Shown: piece by piece, positions 22,844 through 33,526 of the stretch
How positions within the stretch are numbered: the stretch's first letter is position 1
How the letters are laid out: the number at the start of each line of letters is the position of its first letter
Source: Scolanthus callimorphus
Taxonomy: Eukaryota > Cnidaria > Anthozoa > Actiniaria > Edwardsiidae
DNA length: 64,000 nt
Assembly (NCBI GenBank): GCA_033964015.1
Contig: CM066920.1
Location: 7,469,912 to 7,533,911, forward strand
Reading direction: 5' to 3'
The notes under the pieces: model-generated
The model's database searches: none
Told to the model about the DNA's origin: nothing
The model's input: the letters and a program-made list of their open reading frames with translations, nothing else
Translations under genes and position numbers: made by a program

Positions 22844-25800
22844 ATGTACGGTTTCGTGAATCGAGCACTGCAGGATTTGGTTACTCGAGATTTTGGTCTC
22901 GACGTTTGGCTCGATATATTGTAAGTACGCACTTCTATAGCTTTGCTATCTATGCCGGCTCCTTTTCCAAATATAATTATCAGTGATTGGATTATCTTGT
23001 CCTTGTTTATTATTATAACAATTATATTTTCTTTTTTTTAGGAAAAAGGCGAATTTAGACCTGGGCCAATCTAGCGAATTCAACGAGAGGCGAATTTACG
23101 ATGATCAAGACACAACTGTGTTGTTAACCGTTGCAGCCGAAGTGACAGGTCAGATTTTGGATCGTAAATTACTTTTCCTAGAATGTGTAACCACAGTAGT
23201 TTGTTACATATGTACAGGAAGAGTATTTGTTTATAGCTTAGCGCTATTTAGAGAAAATTGAGGCCTCCCAGCGGGGACAGTTCAGCAATTCTTTCGCTTT
23301 GCCGACTGACTTGTGTGCGGGATTCTTTGTATTGATGGATGGCTGTATTAATAAACAATAAGATCTCGCTTAATTATCCTGCTAGTTTTCATCAGCAATT
23401 TTGAGTTTGGTTTAATAATTAAAATTGTTTATTTTTTTATAGCGGTGGAATTCGTTGCTAGACACGAGATTTGAGTTTTCTGTCTCACAATTTGAAATAA
23501 TAAATCACCCTTCTTACATACTAAAAAAGCTATAATTATGTCTTCTTGTCATTCATAACATAAAATGCGTTAAGCTTTCTTCAACAAAAGGCTCATCAAG
23601 ATTTTTTTTTCTTGGGCATAAAAACGCTTAGCGGTAGAGAGACCTTTGAAGAATAATTGATGCAGGACTAGTTGTTGCGTGAAGAACATCTAAGAATATG
23701 TCCAGAACCCAAAACCCGGGACTGTATATCGAAAATACCTCCTAATCTCTATAAAACATTTCTGAATATATTAATAAAAATAATATGCGATTTTCGTTAA
23801 TGTAAAGAAACAGTTAAAAGGTGTCACTATAAAATTGGCCAAACACTTTATCTCATTCAGATTCCAAGAAAAAAAACGCGTGCTGAAGTCATTTGTCTAG
23901 TCAAGATGTAAATTTGAAAACATTTTTGGGGTTTAACGCGTTGTGTGGCAATGATAACGAAAGAGGTCAACACCTTCAAAGAAATCTATTTAGGCTTCCT
24001 AATAAAAAGTTACTTCGTGTAATAAAAATATTTGACAACAAGGAAATGAAAATTGCTACAGTAATTGCGTTGGCAAAGATGTAAAAAAGCATCCCACAAA
24101 AGTCGACACCGACACATCGTCAATGAACTAATTGGAGAGGACATTTAAAATTAGCTATCGAAGTATGGGGAAAAATTTTTTATCCCATCAACCACACGAA
24201 GCAATGCGTGAATAGTGGACAAAATTAATCCTTTATCCTACTTTACTTTCAGATATGTGTTTCGGACAAGAATTTTGGTACATGAAATGAAGTCATCGCA
24301 ATGTATATTTTTTAAGCCAACAAAACGTTCAAATTTCGTATACTAACTTTTCAATTTTGAAAAACGTCTTCATGTGGAACGAACTCCCACTGAAATACCT
24401 CGGCAATGATTTATCAAACGTTTTTACAGTTATCAGAACATAAAGGGGTAGAACTGATAAAGTGATTAACGCCAAGTGAAAATAAAATCAAGAAACACAA
24501 GCAGAAAATGAAAAGTGTCAAGTAACGCGCCAAGTTATCGCGAGGTGCGTTTGGCCAGACAATGCAAAAGTGCAAAATCATCTAAATTCCGATGCTAATA
24601 ATTTTCTTTGCATCTATTCGATTACAGGCCTGTCCAAGAATACAATCCTGGAACAGTTCGGTGATGCGTTCTTTGAACATTGCTTCAGATCAGGATATGA
24701 CAAGATGTTGAAGACACTTGGAGGAAATTTGAAAGACTTTTTCAATTCCATTGATGGCTTACACGAACAATTGCTTCTTCTCTTTCCTGGAATGAGGCCC
24801 CCATCCTTTCGTGCACAAGAACATAGCTCTGAAAGAAACTCGAGCTGTTTTATAACTCTGAGCGAACCGGTCTTGAATATATGGTTGTCGGGTTGGTAAA
24901 ATCAGTGGCTCAAAAACTTTATGGGATAAAAGTTAATGTAATAGTTGACACATTATCAGACAAGGGAACTCACTGGGCAAAGTTATTTGTAACAGCAAGA
25001 AAGCCAGAAGAAATGAAATATGTTTTATCAGAAAATATGGAGTTAGAAAGGACAACCAAAGATCTTAGATTAATGACTTTAGATTCCAGAATCGGCACTA
25101 CTGCATTTTGCAGAGCATGCCCTTTTCATGCGGTATTTGACCAGAGCATGGTTATATACCAGTCAGGGATTTCATTATGTAGAGTACTTCCTGCTGTACA
25201 AGTTGGCAAGTCCAAGTTCCAGGACATATTTGAAAGCATCCGACCACCTATAAAACTAACATTTGATGGTATCCTTGAATATGTTAACAAAGTGTACGTA
25301 CTCAAGACAAAGACTGGACTGCTCGATTCTGCATCACTGAGTACAGTTTCTGAAGATGACTATGGGAATCTGGAGTCCCCATCAATGCGATTTAGAGGAC
25401 AGATGCTGTACCTTCCAGAATGTGACAGCATCATGTTTCTTGCTTCTCCGAGTGTTGTAAATTTAGATGGCCTTAATGAGAAAGGTAAGGGGCCTTAATG
25501 AGAAAGGTAAGGGTATCTTAGTTGCAACAAGCATGATGTAATAACGTTCTCTAGACAAGGCTTTCTGAGGATAAATCAGCCCTAAAAATTCATAGTACCA
25601 CAGAGGGGCCAGCAGCCCCTCCGTTGACATCTGTCTACTACTCCTTCTCTTTCTCTACTTTTTCGCCATCATCTTCCTCATCATCATCATCCTCTCCTTC
25701 TTCCTCCTCTTCTCCTCCTCCTCCTCCATCTTCTACTTTTCTTGTTATACCTCTCCTTCCTCCTTCCCCTCTTTTCCGTCCTCCTCTTCCTCTTCCTCTC

Positions 25801-28800
25801 TCTCGTCAGCTCTTCCTCCCCTTCCTTCACCTTCTCAACATCAATGTCATATACTTTTTTTTTCTTCTCCTTCTTCCTTGAATTTGACACTGGAGTGGTC
25901 CCTTTTTCTCTCCCCTTACCCTTCTCATTCTTGCTGCAATAATCTTTTTCTCCAAAGAGTGTGGTCTAGTATTGATACGGATTGTGTAAAGTCATCATAA
26001 GTATTTGTTCATCTGTTTTCTAGGTCTGTACCTTAGTGACATTCCCATTCATGATGCAACAAGAGACTTGATCCTTCTCTCTGAGCAACACAATGCTGAG
26101 TTCAAACTTTCACAAAGGCTTGAAATCCTGACTGACAAGCTGCAGCAGACTTCCAGAGAACTTGAAAATGAGCAGCAACTCACTGATCGATTGTTGTATA
26201 GTATTCTACCAGCTTCAGTTGCAAATGACCTGCGACTTCAGAAACCAGTAATGGCCAGGAAGTATGAGATTGTCACCATTATGTTTAGCGGTATAGTTGA
26301 TTTTACAAACTACCTTAATAAGATCAAGGAGCCAATGGAGATTGTTGAGCTACTTAATGATGTCTACACACAGTTTGACAGGCTGACGGATACAAATGTT
26401 GAAGTTTTCAAGGTGAGGCATGGTATTTGTACAACCTTTCTACAACCCAAGAAAACAGTCATTCTTTTCTGGAATATGGGCTGTTATTATATCAATTACC
26501 CCCCTATCGAGGAACCTGGAAATTCCACAGGGGTATTCATTTTATCCCAGAATTTCCACAGGGTATTCATTTGCAACTGTGGAATTTCCACAGGCCCACA
26601 AGAGAATGAGGAATTTACACAGGGGTTGCTTCACATTTCCACAGGGGTTGTACAAGGAGTCTGGAATTTCCACAGAGGTTGTAGAGCAATTTTTGAAAAT
26701 TTGGAGTTCCTCGATAGGGAGGGGGGAGGTATGTTTTTTGGGTTTAGCCCTATGACCCCAACAAGAAATTTTAAATTTAACCATTCATCAGGTCGAGACA
26801 GTAGGAGACAAGTACATGGCAGTGAGTGGTCTACCAAAAAGGTGTGACAGGCATGCTGTACATATCGCCAACCTTGCTCTGGACATGATTGATGTAGCAA
26901 GAGGGATGAAAGCAAAAGGGATGCAACTACAGGTACCTAGCAGGATGAAGCCATTCATTGGATGCATGGGTGTTCCCAGGGGTCCTTCATGTAGGAGATT
27001 CCCTTATACCAGTATGAGATCTTTCAGGATTTAAAATCGTGACTTGTGGTATCTTTTATGGGTAAAATAACCAACATCCCTTTGCGTACCATAAAGTGAA
27101 AAGAGCACTTATACAGAATTCCATGCTTTCGAGAAAAATGTCAATTCCCAAACAGTGTTTTTTAGTGTCAGCAGGACTTTGGCTAATATTTTTTGTACAT
27201 GTAATTCAATGTAAAGTAATGTAAAACCAGAAATGCATTGTAACTTTATCCTAAATATTCAAAACAGGTGACATGAATTTCACTGTTTTATGTTTTACAA
27301 GTAAAACATTTACTAGTAACTCTATACTTGTATTTTGAGTATCAAAGTTCTTTTTGTGAGATGCCATTGTACTCAGAATGTTGGGTGGCATTTGCAAATA
27401 GAATAATTTATATTTTACTGTGTGACTACGTACGTCAACTGGGCCCTCCTGTAAAAAGTTTGTTTTTGGGTTTTTCAGAGATTCAAACCATATAATAAAT
27501 TTACTACCTGAACTACCTGAATTAAGACAGATTTTGCCAGGATTTCAAGCAATTTTGTCAAAACGTGGTCAAAAATCCAGTAACTCAAAGAAGAACTGCA
27601 TATAAGGAATAACCTGGGTTAGTTCCACCATGTAATTCTCACGGAAAGCGGAGAAATTAAATTTCAAAGTCAGACCACCTGGAGGACAATAATGGGAAAA
27701 CTCCATGTCAAGCGCAATTCCTTCCAAATCCCTATACCTTTGTATATAAACTTCGAAATGTATTTTTTTGTTTCATAGGTTAATTTCCTTCAAGATTTCT
27801 TGATGGAACTAACTCAAGTTACTTCTTGCATGCAAACCTTTCAAAAGATGCTAAAATAAAGCCAATAGGTTTCGTACTTTCTAGGAACCTGATTTTTGGC
27901 CACACATTGCTTGAATCACTAAAACAATCTGTCTTAAGTGCTTTGAAGTGATTTCTGCTCATACGTTTCACAATTTTTAGAGAAAAGCGAATATTTTGAT
28001 GCCTGAGATCTCAAGAAAGTCAAGATCCTTTGTTCCTGTACTCGCTTCTTACATAGTCGCACAGTAATGTAATTTTCAGTAAACCCAATAATCTAGGAAT
28101 TTTGTATTAATGTAGGCATCAATACTTACATTATGTCTTGCTGATAGGTTACCATAGGTATCCATTCTGGTGAAGTGGTAGCTGGCGTGGTTGGTCAGAA
28201 GAAGCCAAGGTACTGTCTGTTTGGCAACACTGTGAACCTGACGAGTCGTACAGAAACCACAGGTCTGAAGGGCAAGATAAATATGTCAGAATATGCATAT
28301 AGGTGAGGACCGGATTGCATCATTTTAAAAGTAAATTTCCAGTTTGATAATGACAACCAAATTCATTGTATGGGCAATGACTACGGGAACTATGTAAAAC
28401 ATGATGTAAACCAGCGGCGTAACCAGGAATTTCTGAAGGGGGGGCCGGATAGTGAAAACATGGGACGAAAATGCTCAAATTGTCTTCAGCAAATACAGTG
28501 AATGTATGGGAAAATTTCCGAGAAAGGGGGGGGTGGGGGGGGGGGGGGGGGGCTGGCCCCTCTGGACCCCCCTGGCTACGCTCCTGTAAACATGGGATAA
28601 TTAATAGGCAATCAATTAGAAGGACAAATCACAGTTAATGGACAAAACTAAATCTAAATTTTGTTTCCTACAATCATAATTAGTATATCATATTCTTATC
28701 ATCATGTATATATCAGCATCAGTATCCATTTAACAAATGTCCTCTGATTTTCCGTGGTATGTCCTCTTATATACCACGGAATGACGTAATAAAGTGGTCA

Positions 28801-29612
28801 AAATGTTGTGGACTCACGAGGCGCAGCCGAGTGGGTCCGCAGTACATTTTGACCACTTTATTACGTCATTCCGTGGTATATAAGAGGACATACCACGGAA
28901 AATCAGAGGACATTTGTTTTATACCACAACAAAAAGGCAAAAATAAAAAGGCAAAAGCAGCGCGCACGCAGCCAAACGGTGTTTTCGTTGGTTCTTTTTA
29001 GCACGCGCGCTTATGATGGCGCGTTCCGTGGTATGTCTTCTTATGTACCCATGGCTGAGAGCCAATGAGAATGCGAGAAACGCGCGCGTTGTGGTATAAA
29101 ACATCACAGTCATCATCATCACACAGTATATCCACAGTCATCATCATCAGCTATCAAAATTACATGGAATTACAAGGTTTCTGGGATGTCTAACAATCCC
29201 ATATAGGATCCCTGACATATAAATTTCATTGCTATGTGAGATATCACACATCACAGCCTGGCACCCAAATGGCTGTCCCAACTGAGATACAGTAGGGGAT
29301 CCCTGTCATCCCAGATGGATAAGCCACCTTGGATCACACATTCCTGACTGTGCCCCTACACAAGTTCAAACAAAACCCAAACTCAAAGGACAGATCTATA
29401 TTATTTTGTATTTGTACTTACTAAAATTTATGTACCTCTCTGTTATCATTATCAGGTGCCTCTTGGTTCAGCCTCATGATGAATTTGTCTTCAAGAAAAG
29501 AGGCCCAGTGGCCATGAAGGGGAAGAAGGAGCCAATGACAACTTACATTCTACAAAGAAATGAAAACGTTTCTAATGACACTCTTGATTTATATCTTGAT
29601 GTAGCACCATGA
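22844..29612 (+). CDS. Divergent soluble guanylate cyclase beta-type subunit, 7 exons, one frameshift
   Basis: Beta-type subunit of the heme-containing guanylate cyclase. Exons: 22844-22920, 23042-23148, 24628-25484, 26024-26412, 26792-26932, 28148-28302, 29456-29612 (TGA). All junctions are GT-AG with consistent phases. About 627 residues after correcting one missing base. HNOB begins [18 protein letters not shown]. The heme-ligand histidine (about residue 107, SIDGLHEQL) and the YxSxR heme-propionate motif (YNSER) are present. HNOBA ([11 protein letters not shown]), coiled coil ([15 protein letters not shown]) and catalytic domain follow. Guanine-recognition Glu479 (VETVGDKY) and Cys547 ([14 protein letters not shown]) are 68 residues apart, as in human beta1. 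One base is missing in an A run at 24836-24838, shifting the frame in exon 3. Unlike its neighbours it has no intron after ATG, and it has an extra intron before GLYLSDIP. Its HNOB is clearly more diverged than that of the third gene; a beta2-like identity is possible, but the C-terminus shows no CAAX box. Confidence 0.88.
25469..25512 (+). repeat. 22-bp tandem duplication spanning a splice donor
   Basis: The 22-base unit GGCCTTAATGAGAAAGGTAA plus GG occurs twice head to tail (25469-25490 and 25491-25512), so the exon 3 donor GGTAAG is present twice. Only the first (cut after 25484) keeps the reading frame into exon 4; use of the second adds 22 bases and an immediate in-frame TAA. The perfect identity implies a recent event. 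Confidence 0.9.
25624..25940. repeat. Polypyrimidine (TCC/TTC-rich) low-complexity tract
   Basis: About 300 bases consist almost entirely of C and T on this strand, with runs of TCA, TCC and TTC units. It lies in the second beta-type gene's intron 3. Long open frames on both strands here (Ser/Pro/Leu-rich or Arg/Lys/Glu-rich) are artefacts of composition. Confidence 0.85.
26505..26680. repeat. Interspersed GGAATTTCCACAGGGG repeats in intron 4
   Basis: The phrase AATTTCCACAGG or close variants occurs six or seven times at spacings of roughly 25-45 bases in the intron between exons 4 and 5 of the divergent beta gene. Related GGAAATTCC-plus-AGGGG phrases occur near 30795, 30870, 48625 and 58995. 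They look like internal repeats of one transposon-like family. Confidence 0.7.
28412..28586. mobile_element. Small hAT-like MITE with long G run
   Basis: The left end CAGCGGCGTAACCAGG matches the reverse complement of the right end CCTGGCTACGCTCCTG at most positions. GTAAAC flanks both sides (28406-28411 and from 28586), consistent with a 5-6 bp target-site duplication. The interior has a G-rich stretch near 28526-28552 with a run of about 18 G and could form G-quadruplex. It lies in intron 6 of the divergent beta gene. Confidence 0.65.
28734..28916. mobile_element. Perfect 73-bp-arm inverted repeat
   Basis: The first 73 bases (beginning CAAATGTCCTCTGATTTTCC) are exactly the reverse complement of the last 73 (ending GGAAAATCAGAGGACATTTG), with 37 bases between that contain GAGGCGCAGCCGAG. 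Inside each arm the phrase CCGTGGTAT is also inverted, so the arms can form smaller hairpins. It is a foldback MITE in intron 6 of the divergent beta gene. A partial relative (TTCCGTGGTATGTCTTCTTA) is near 29023. Confidence 0.9.
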
Positions 29613-30160
29613 AGTCCTGGCAACAGGCAACTAAGCCAGTGGAAAACGTTGATGGGCATTGTGGGGAAAACAGTAACAAAGAGAAACATGGACCCACAGA
29701 CCTGTTACTTATAATCTAATGAATGCAGAAAATCTAACAGTGGATGGGGGCACAACTGCAAATTTGTGAAACATGTAAAATATGTGCATATCCAAATAAC
29801 TTCTATTCAGGAGTAGGACATTTCGTACAGATATTTCTATGAAACATAACATTACTTTTGTTCATAAGTTGGACAAATGATTCATCTGTATTTCTATGCC
29901 AGATGGGCAATTATGATAGTTGTTTTTAAATATCCTATCAGGGGTGTAACCAGAATTTTTTTAGGTCCATGGAGCATGTGTACACTGTAGTTTCATGCCT
30001 GCCCGATTCTGAGCTTCCTCTGGTCAAAATGAAGAAAGATATTATTTTGTTGTAGTAACCATACTGTTAAGAAAAAATATTGCTCAATTTTAACAGTATT
30101 GGGCTTTGGAAATTTTAGTTAACACTTTACAGCATAGGTTTTATGGTGTTTTTGTGCATG

Positions 30161-30166
30161 AATAAA
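30161..30166 (+). terminator. Candidate polyadenylation signal, divergent beta cyclase
   Basis: AATAAA lies 549 bases after the TGA at 29612, followed by a T-rich stretch about 20-40 bases on. It is a reasonable distance for a 3' UTR; no transcript evidence is available. Confidence 0.4.
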
Positions 30167-30462
30167 GAATTCACAATGTTATTTAGCATGAAAATGTTGT
30201 TTAACATCCTTCAAGTCAAGTACTAAAATTTGTCTTTATAGAAATTACATTCTCAATGTGATTTGTTTGTTATCAAGCTTTTCTCAAGAACCATTTCTCT
30301 ATTGAGGATCAAGAGTTCTGGAATCACATATTATTGGAAGCACAAAATAAGATATTTCTCAACATGAGCACTAGCTAGACTCTGCTTCTAGCCATTCATA
30401 GCCATTTTACTTGTGTTAGAATAATATAAGCTGGATAATTTAAAAGAGTTTCTTGTGTACAA

Positions 30463-30616
30463 TAGAGCAAAGTTGTGGCACGCCGCGGTCATGACCATGC
30501 CACGATTACATTGGTGATTTCATTCCATCTACACCAGGCCAGGTTCCGTGCTGCGACCGTGACAGTGCCATGATTGCTGTGCCAAGGTACTTTTCAGTCA
30601 TGCGAAATCTGCTCTA
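30463..30616. mobile_element. TA-flanked MITE, family AGAGCAGATTTC, copy 1
   Basis: The right end CAGTCATGCGAAATCTGCTC plus TA is shared with the copy at 49143-49252. The left end TAGAGCAAAG is diverged. The interior has GTGGCACG- and CATGCCACG-type inverted segments. TA at both edges fits Tc1/mariner-type insertion. Confidence 0.65.
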
Positions 30617-30767
30617 TACACTGGTCAAGGCTGGAGCTTCCACACATGTCAAGGGTTTCACACTAGGATGCAAGCACAAGGCCAAGAAAAGTGTGACAAT
30701 ACATTTCCTTGCTTTCTGCTTGCATCTACATCTAGTGTGAATCATATGAACACATGTGTAATCAACT

Positions 30768-30927
30768 ATCCCCCCCCCCCCCCCACGGAAGGGATTGGAA
30801 ATTCCGGAGGGGTGGGGGGTCAATTTACCTTTACCTGATCTTTTCCATACAAATACTGTATTTTTCTTTGGAAATTCCAAAGGGGTGGAGGGGTCACTTT
30901 TGAACACCCTTCCGTGGAGGGGGTATG
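30768..30927. mobile_element. Small inverted-repeat element with a 15-C run
   Basis: The left end reads ATC, then a run of 15 C, then ACGGAAGGG; the right end CCTTCCGTGGAGGGGGTAT is its approximate complement. Two GGAAATTCC-AGGGGTGG motifs lie inside, linking it to the GGAATTTCCACAGGGG family. Confidence 0.6.
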
Positions 30928-31828
30928 GATATTTTTTGGAACCACACAATTAAGTTATAAGTTAATGTTTATTTTAGGCTTGCGCTTGCATGGCCATGAT
31001 TCACACTTGCATTGTGCTTATTGTTTGGACATCTGAGCAAATCAATGAAAAATTCCATGTTGACGATCAATGTAAGCCTGTCATCTAGATTTTGATAATT
31101 TTAAGTGAAAAGTAGGAGAGAGGGGGATATCAAATGACAAGAGCATTGTCGAGAACAAAGGCTCAGACGTCGATGCTACAACAAAAAAAGGTCATCAAAT
31201 AATCACACAGCTCTCACATTGTAATATGGCCTGGAGCATATGAGACCTCTGCTAGCAGGGAAGAAGCGAATGACCTAAGACTACTTTTAAAAGCTTATTC
31301 AAACCCTTCAACCGCATCAAGAATCAACGATTGTGAGTAAAACTGTGCAAATGTCAATTTCCTACCGTTTGAAGTCGGCGGCAAGGTTGAAATCAACAAC
31401 CATCGATCGAGTAGTTCAACCGCAGTTTTAGTGATATTTCTCGAGTTCCTGATTTCAGATTTCATATTGAAGCGAAAGAAATGATACTTAATACATTGAT
31501 AATTGCCACAATGACCCACTCCATGTCAAAAACAGTGACACAAAAGGCGAGAGTACTCGCCAAGGCACTGTTTGTACCCCGGGGTTTGTACTGCTCTCCT
31601 GCACGAAGTTTTGACTTGCGCCAAATTCCTACCCAGCAACCATTGCGCTCTGTTTTCCCGCCAAATCCGCTGTTTGTTTTTCTCTCGATCTCGTTTGAAT
31701 AATCTGCCTGATAAAGGCCCTAAAAAACCTGAACAGGTAATATGGTTTGAGGCTTGAACTAAAGCTCGTTAATAAGCTCTAGCCGCGAACTATTGATCTC
31801 CGCGCTGTATTCAAAACTGCTAAGTAAC

Positions 31829-32070
31829 AGACCTCCTCGTTTTGGGGCGGCAGGGGCAAATTTCTCACATTTCTTCAGATCACGGTGGCATTCCCCTTTC
31901 TTGTCTGCTACGCACCGAAGGACATGTGAATAAAAATAAAAATTTATTTTATATACCGATGTATCTTAATGTGATAGAAGGTTATTATGAATATACAAAG
32001 AAGAGATATTATTCAAATGAATACCACGTGATCTGAAATGGGAAACATTACGCCCAAGCCGAGGAGGTCT
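31829..32070. mobile_element. Inverted-repeat MITE, family AGACCTCCTCGG, copy 2
   Basis: It shares the ends AGACCTCCTCG and CCAAGCCGAGGAGGTCT, the CACGTGATCTGAAATGGGA segment and the loop phrase CTGCTACGCACCGAAGGACAT with the copy at 18425-18625. The left arm is eroded and the loop has gained an AT-rich stretch. It lies upstream of the beta1-type gene. Confidence 0.75.
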
Positions 32071-32449
32071 AAAAGGAAGAGGTCAAAAGCAACGGTACTC
32101 TTAAAATCCAGTTCACAGGGGGACAAATGTCGCCGAAATTCTTATCAGGAAGGGGATCTATCATAATTTTCAAATAAGGTAAATACTTCTAAATTGGTTT
32201 TGGCGTGAGCGTTTAAAAAACGAATATTTCGTGAAATATTATTGTGGGCATTCATGGTGAAAACCCTACCATTGTGCTCTATATGAAGAAACACATTTCC
32301 GCAATCGGGTATCTGAGTACTCTTGGTATTTATTATCTGTGCTTCGGTACCACCACCTAATTCGCCATACCTATCGAGTACCGTTGTTTTGAAAAAAAAA
32401 AAAACGCGCTGACGACCATGAAAAGGTCTCGTTGTTGTTTGCCTTTCCC

Positions 32450-32792
32450 GGGGGGACTCCCTATAAAAATCGACGGGGGTGCTCGTCGTCGGGAAAATTG
32501 ATATTAACCCTATGGGATAGCAAATTAGGTGTGGTCAACAGTGAATTTTAATCCTTAAAGAGATAGCAAATTGGATGCGGAAAATCCTAATGTTATTGCA
32601 GTCCTTGAAACTTACCATCAACTGATTATATATTCTGTTGTCGCTGAATTTCTAGGTCACCATTGGCGTGAGACCCAAGGGACAGCAGTTTCTTTGGACA
32701 CCCCTAAGAGATAGCAGTTGGGTGACTTTTCTACCTAAGGGATAGGACGACACCCCTGTCTATGTTTATGGGGAGTCCCCCCCCCCCCCCCA
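32450..32792. mobile_element. MITE with GGGGGACTCCC ends
   Basis: The left end GGGGGACTCCCTATAAAAAT followed by CGACGGGGGTG pairs with the right end ACACCCCTGTCTATG, TTTATGGGGAGTCCCCCC. Internal GGGATAGCAAATT-like phrases are repeated. The right end carries a run of 15 C (32777-32791), a likely sequencing-error site. Confidence 0.65.
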
Positions 32793-33526
32793 GTTTGCTT
32801 ATATTTATGTGTACTCCACTATTAAACTTTATACACGGTTTTCTGTCCGTAAACTGAAATGGTAAAAATAAAACATCATTTGAGGCTCTGAACAAGCCTC
32901 TATATCACATCCCACTTGGCACATGTAATCCATAAAAATCCATGAAAAACAACGCTTATGGAATGGTCCTCAACATTAGCATGAGCCACCCGGATGGGAC
33001 AGGATGGCATCTTTTCGTACTATCCATACCGAAAAAAGTTCAAATACGTATAGACAAACAAAGTGCTCCTCTTAAATTGTACAAAAATTCTATCAATTCA
33101 GGTTCTTGATCAATTACACCAGATAATACAGTTGTTCGACAAGATCGGCATACAAATAATAATACTTTACTACAAATAATAATTGTACTTTCTTCTTCTT
33201 TTTTCTAACTTTTGCACACTGCGGCACTATATTGGCTTCCCGCCAATTCTCGTATGATCAGTTATACGATGTTTTTGGCAAATTTGTTTCTAATCTCTCT
33301 TTTTCAAAGTCTTAGCGATTTTTTCACGTAAGCACATATTAAGAAAAACGATTCCGACCGGGATGGCATAAAGTAATTGATAGTTAGTGTAACAATGGAT
33401 GAATTATTATTGTCCAATCAGATGCGAATACTTTATTACCGATCGAATTTATCAGCCGAGAACCCCTAATGTATTTTGTTTGTGGCAGGTCATCGCCGAA
33501 GGTTGTCGAAGATTTGACAGTTCAAA

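Larger units (their letters stand above)
29613..33526. other. Intergenic region between the two beta-type cyclase genes
   Basis: The first ~550 bases are probably the 3' UTR of the upstream gene, ending near an AATAAA at 30161-30166. Further on are a TA-flanked MITE (30463-30616), a C-run MITE (30768-30927), a second copy of the AGACCTCC family (31829-32070) and another C-run element (32450-32792). Nothing recognisable was seen in 31000-31800 or 32850-33500. No TATA box could be assigned before the ATG at 33527. Confidence 0.6.

Noticed and set aside
25624..25890. Ser/Pro/Leu-rich and Arg/Lys/Glu-rich open frames
   Set aside because: Product of a C/T-only tract inside an intron, open on both strands.
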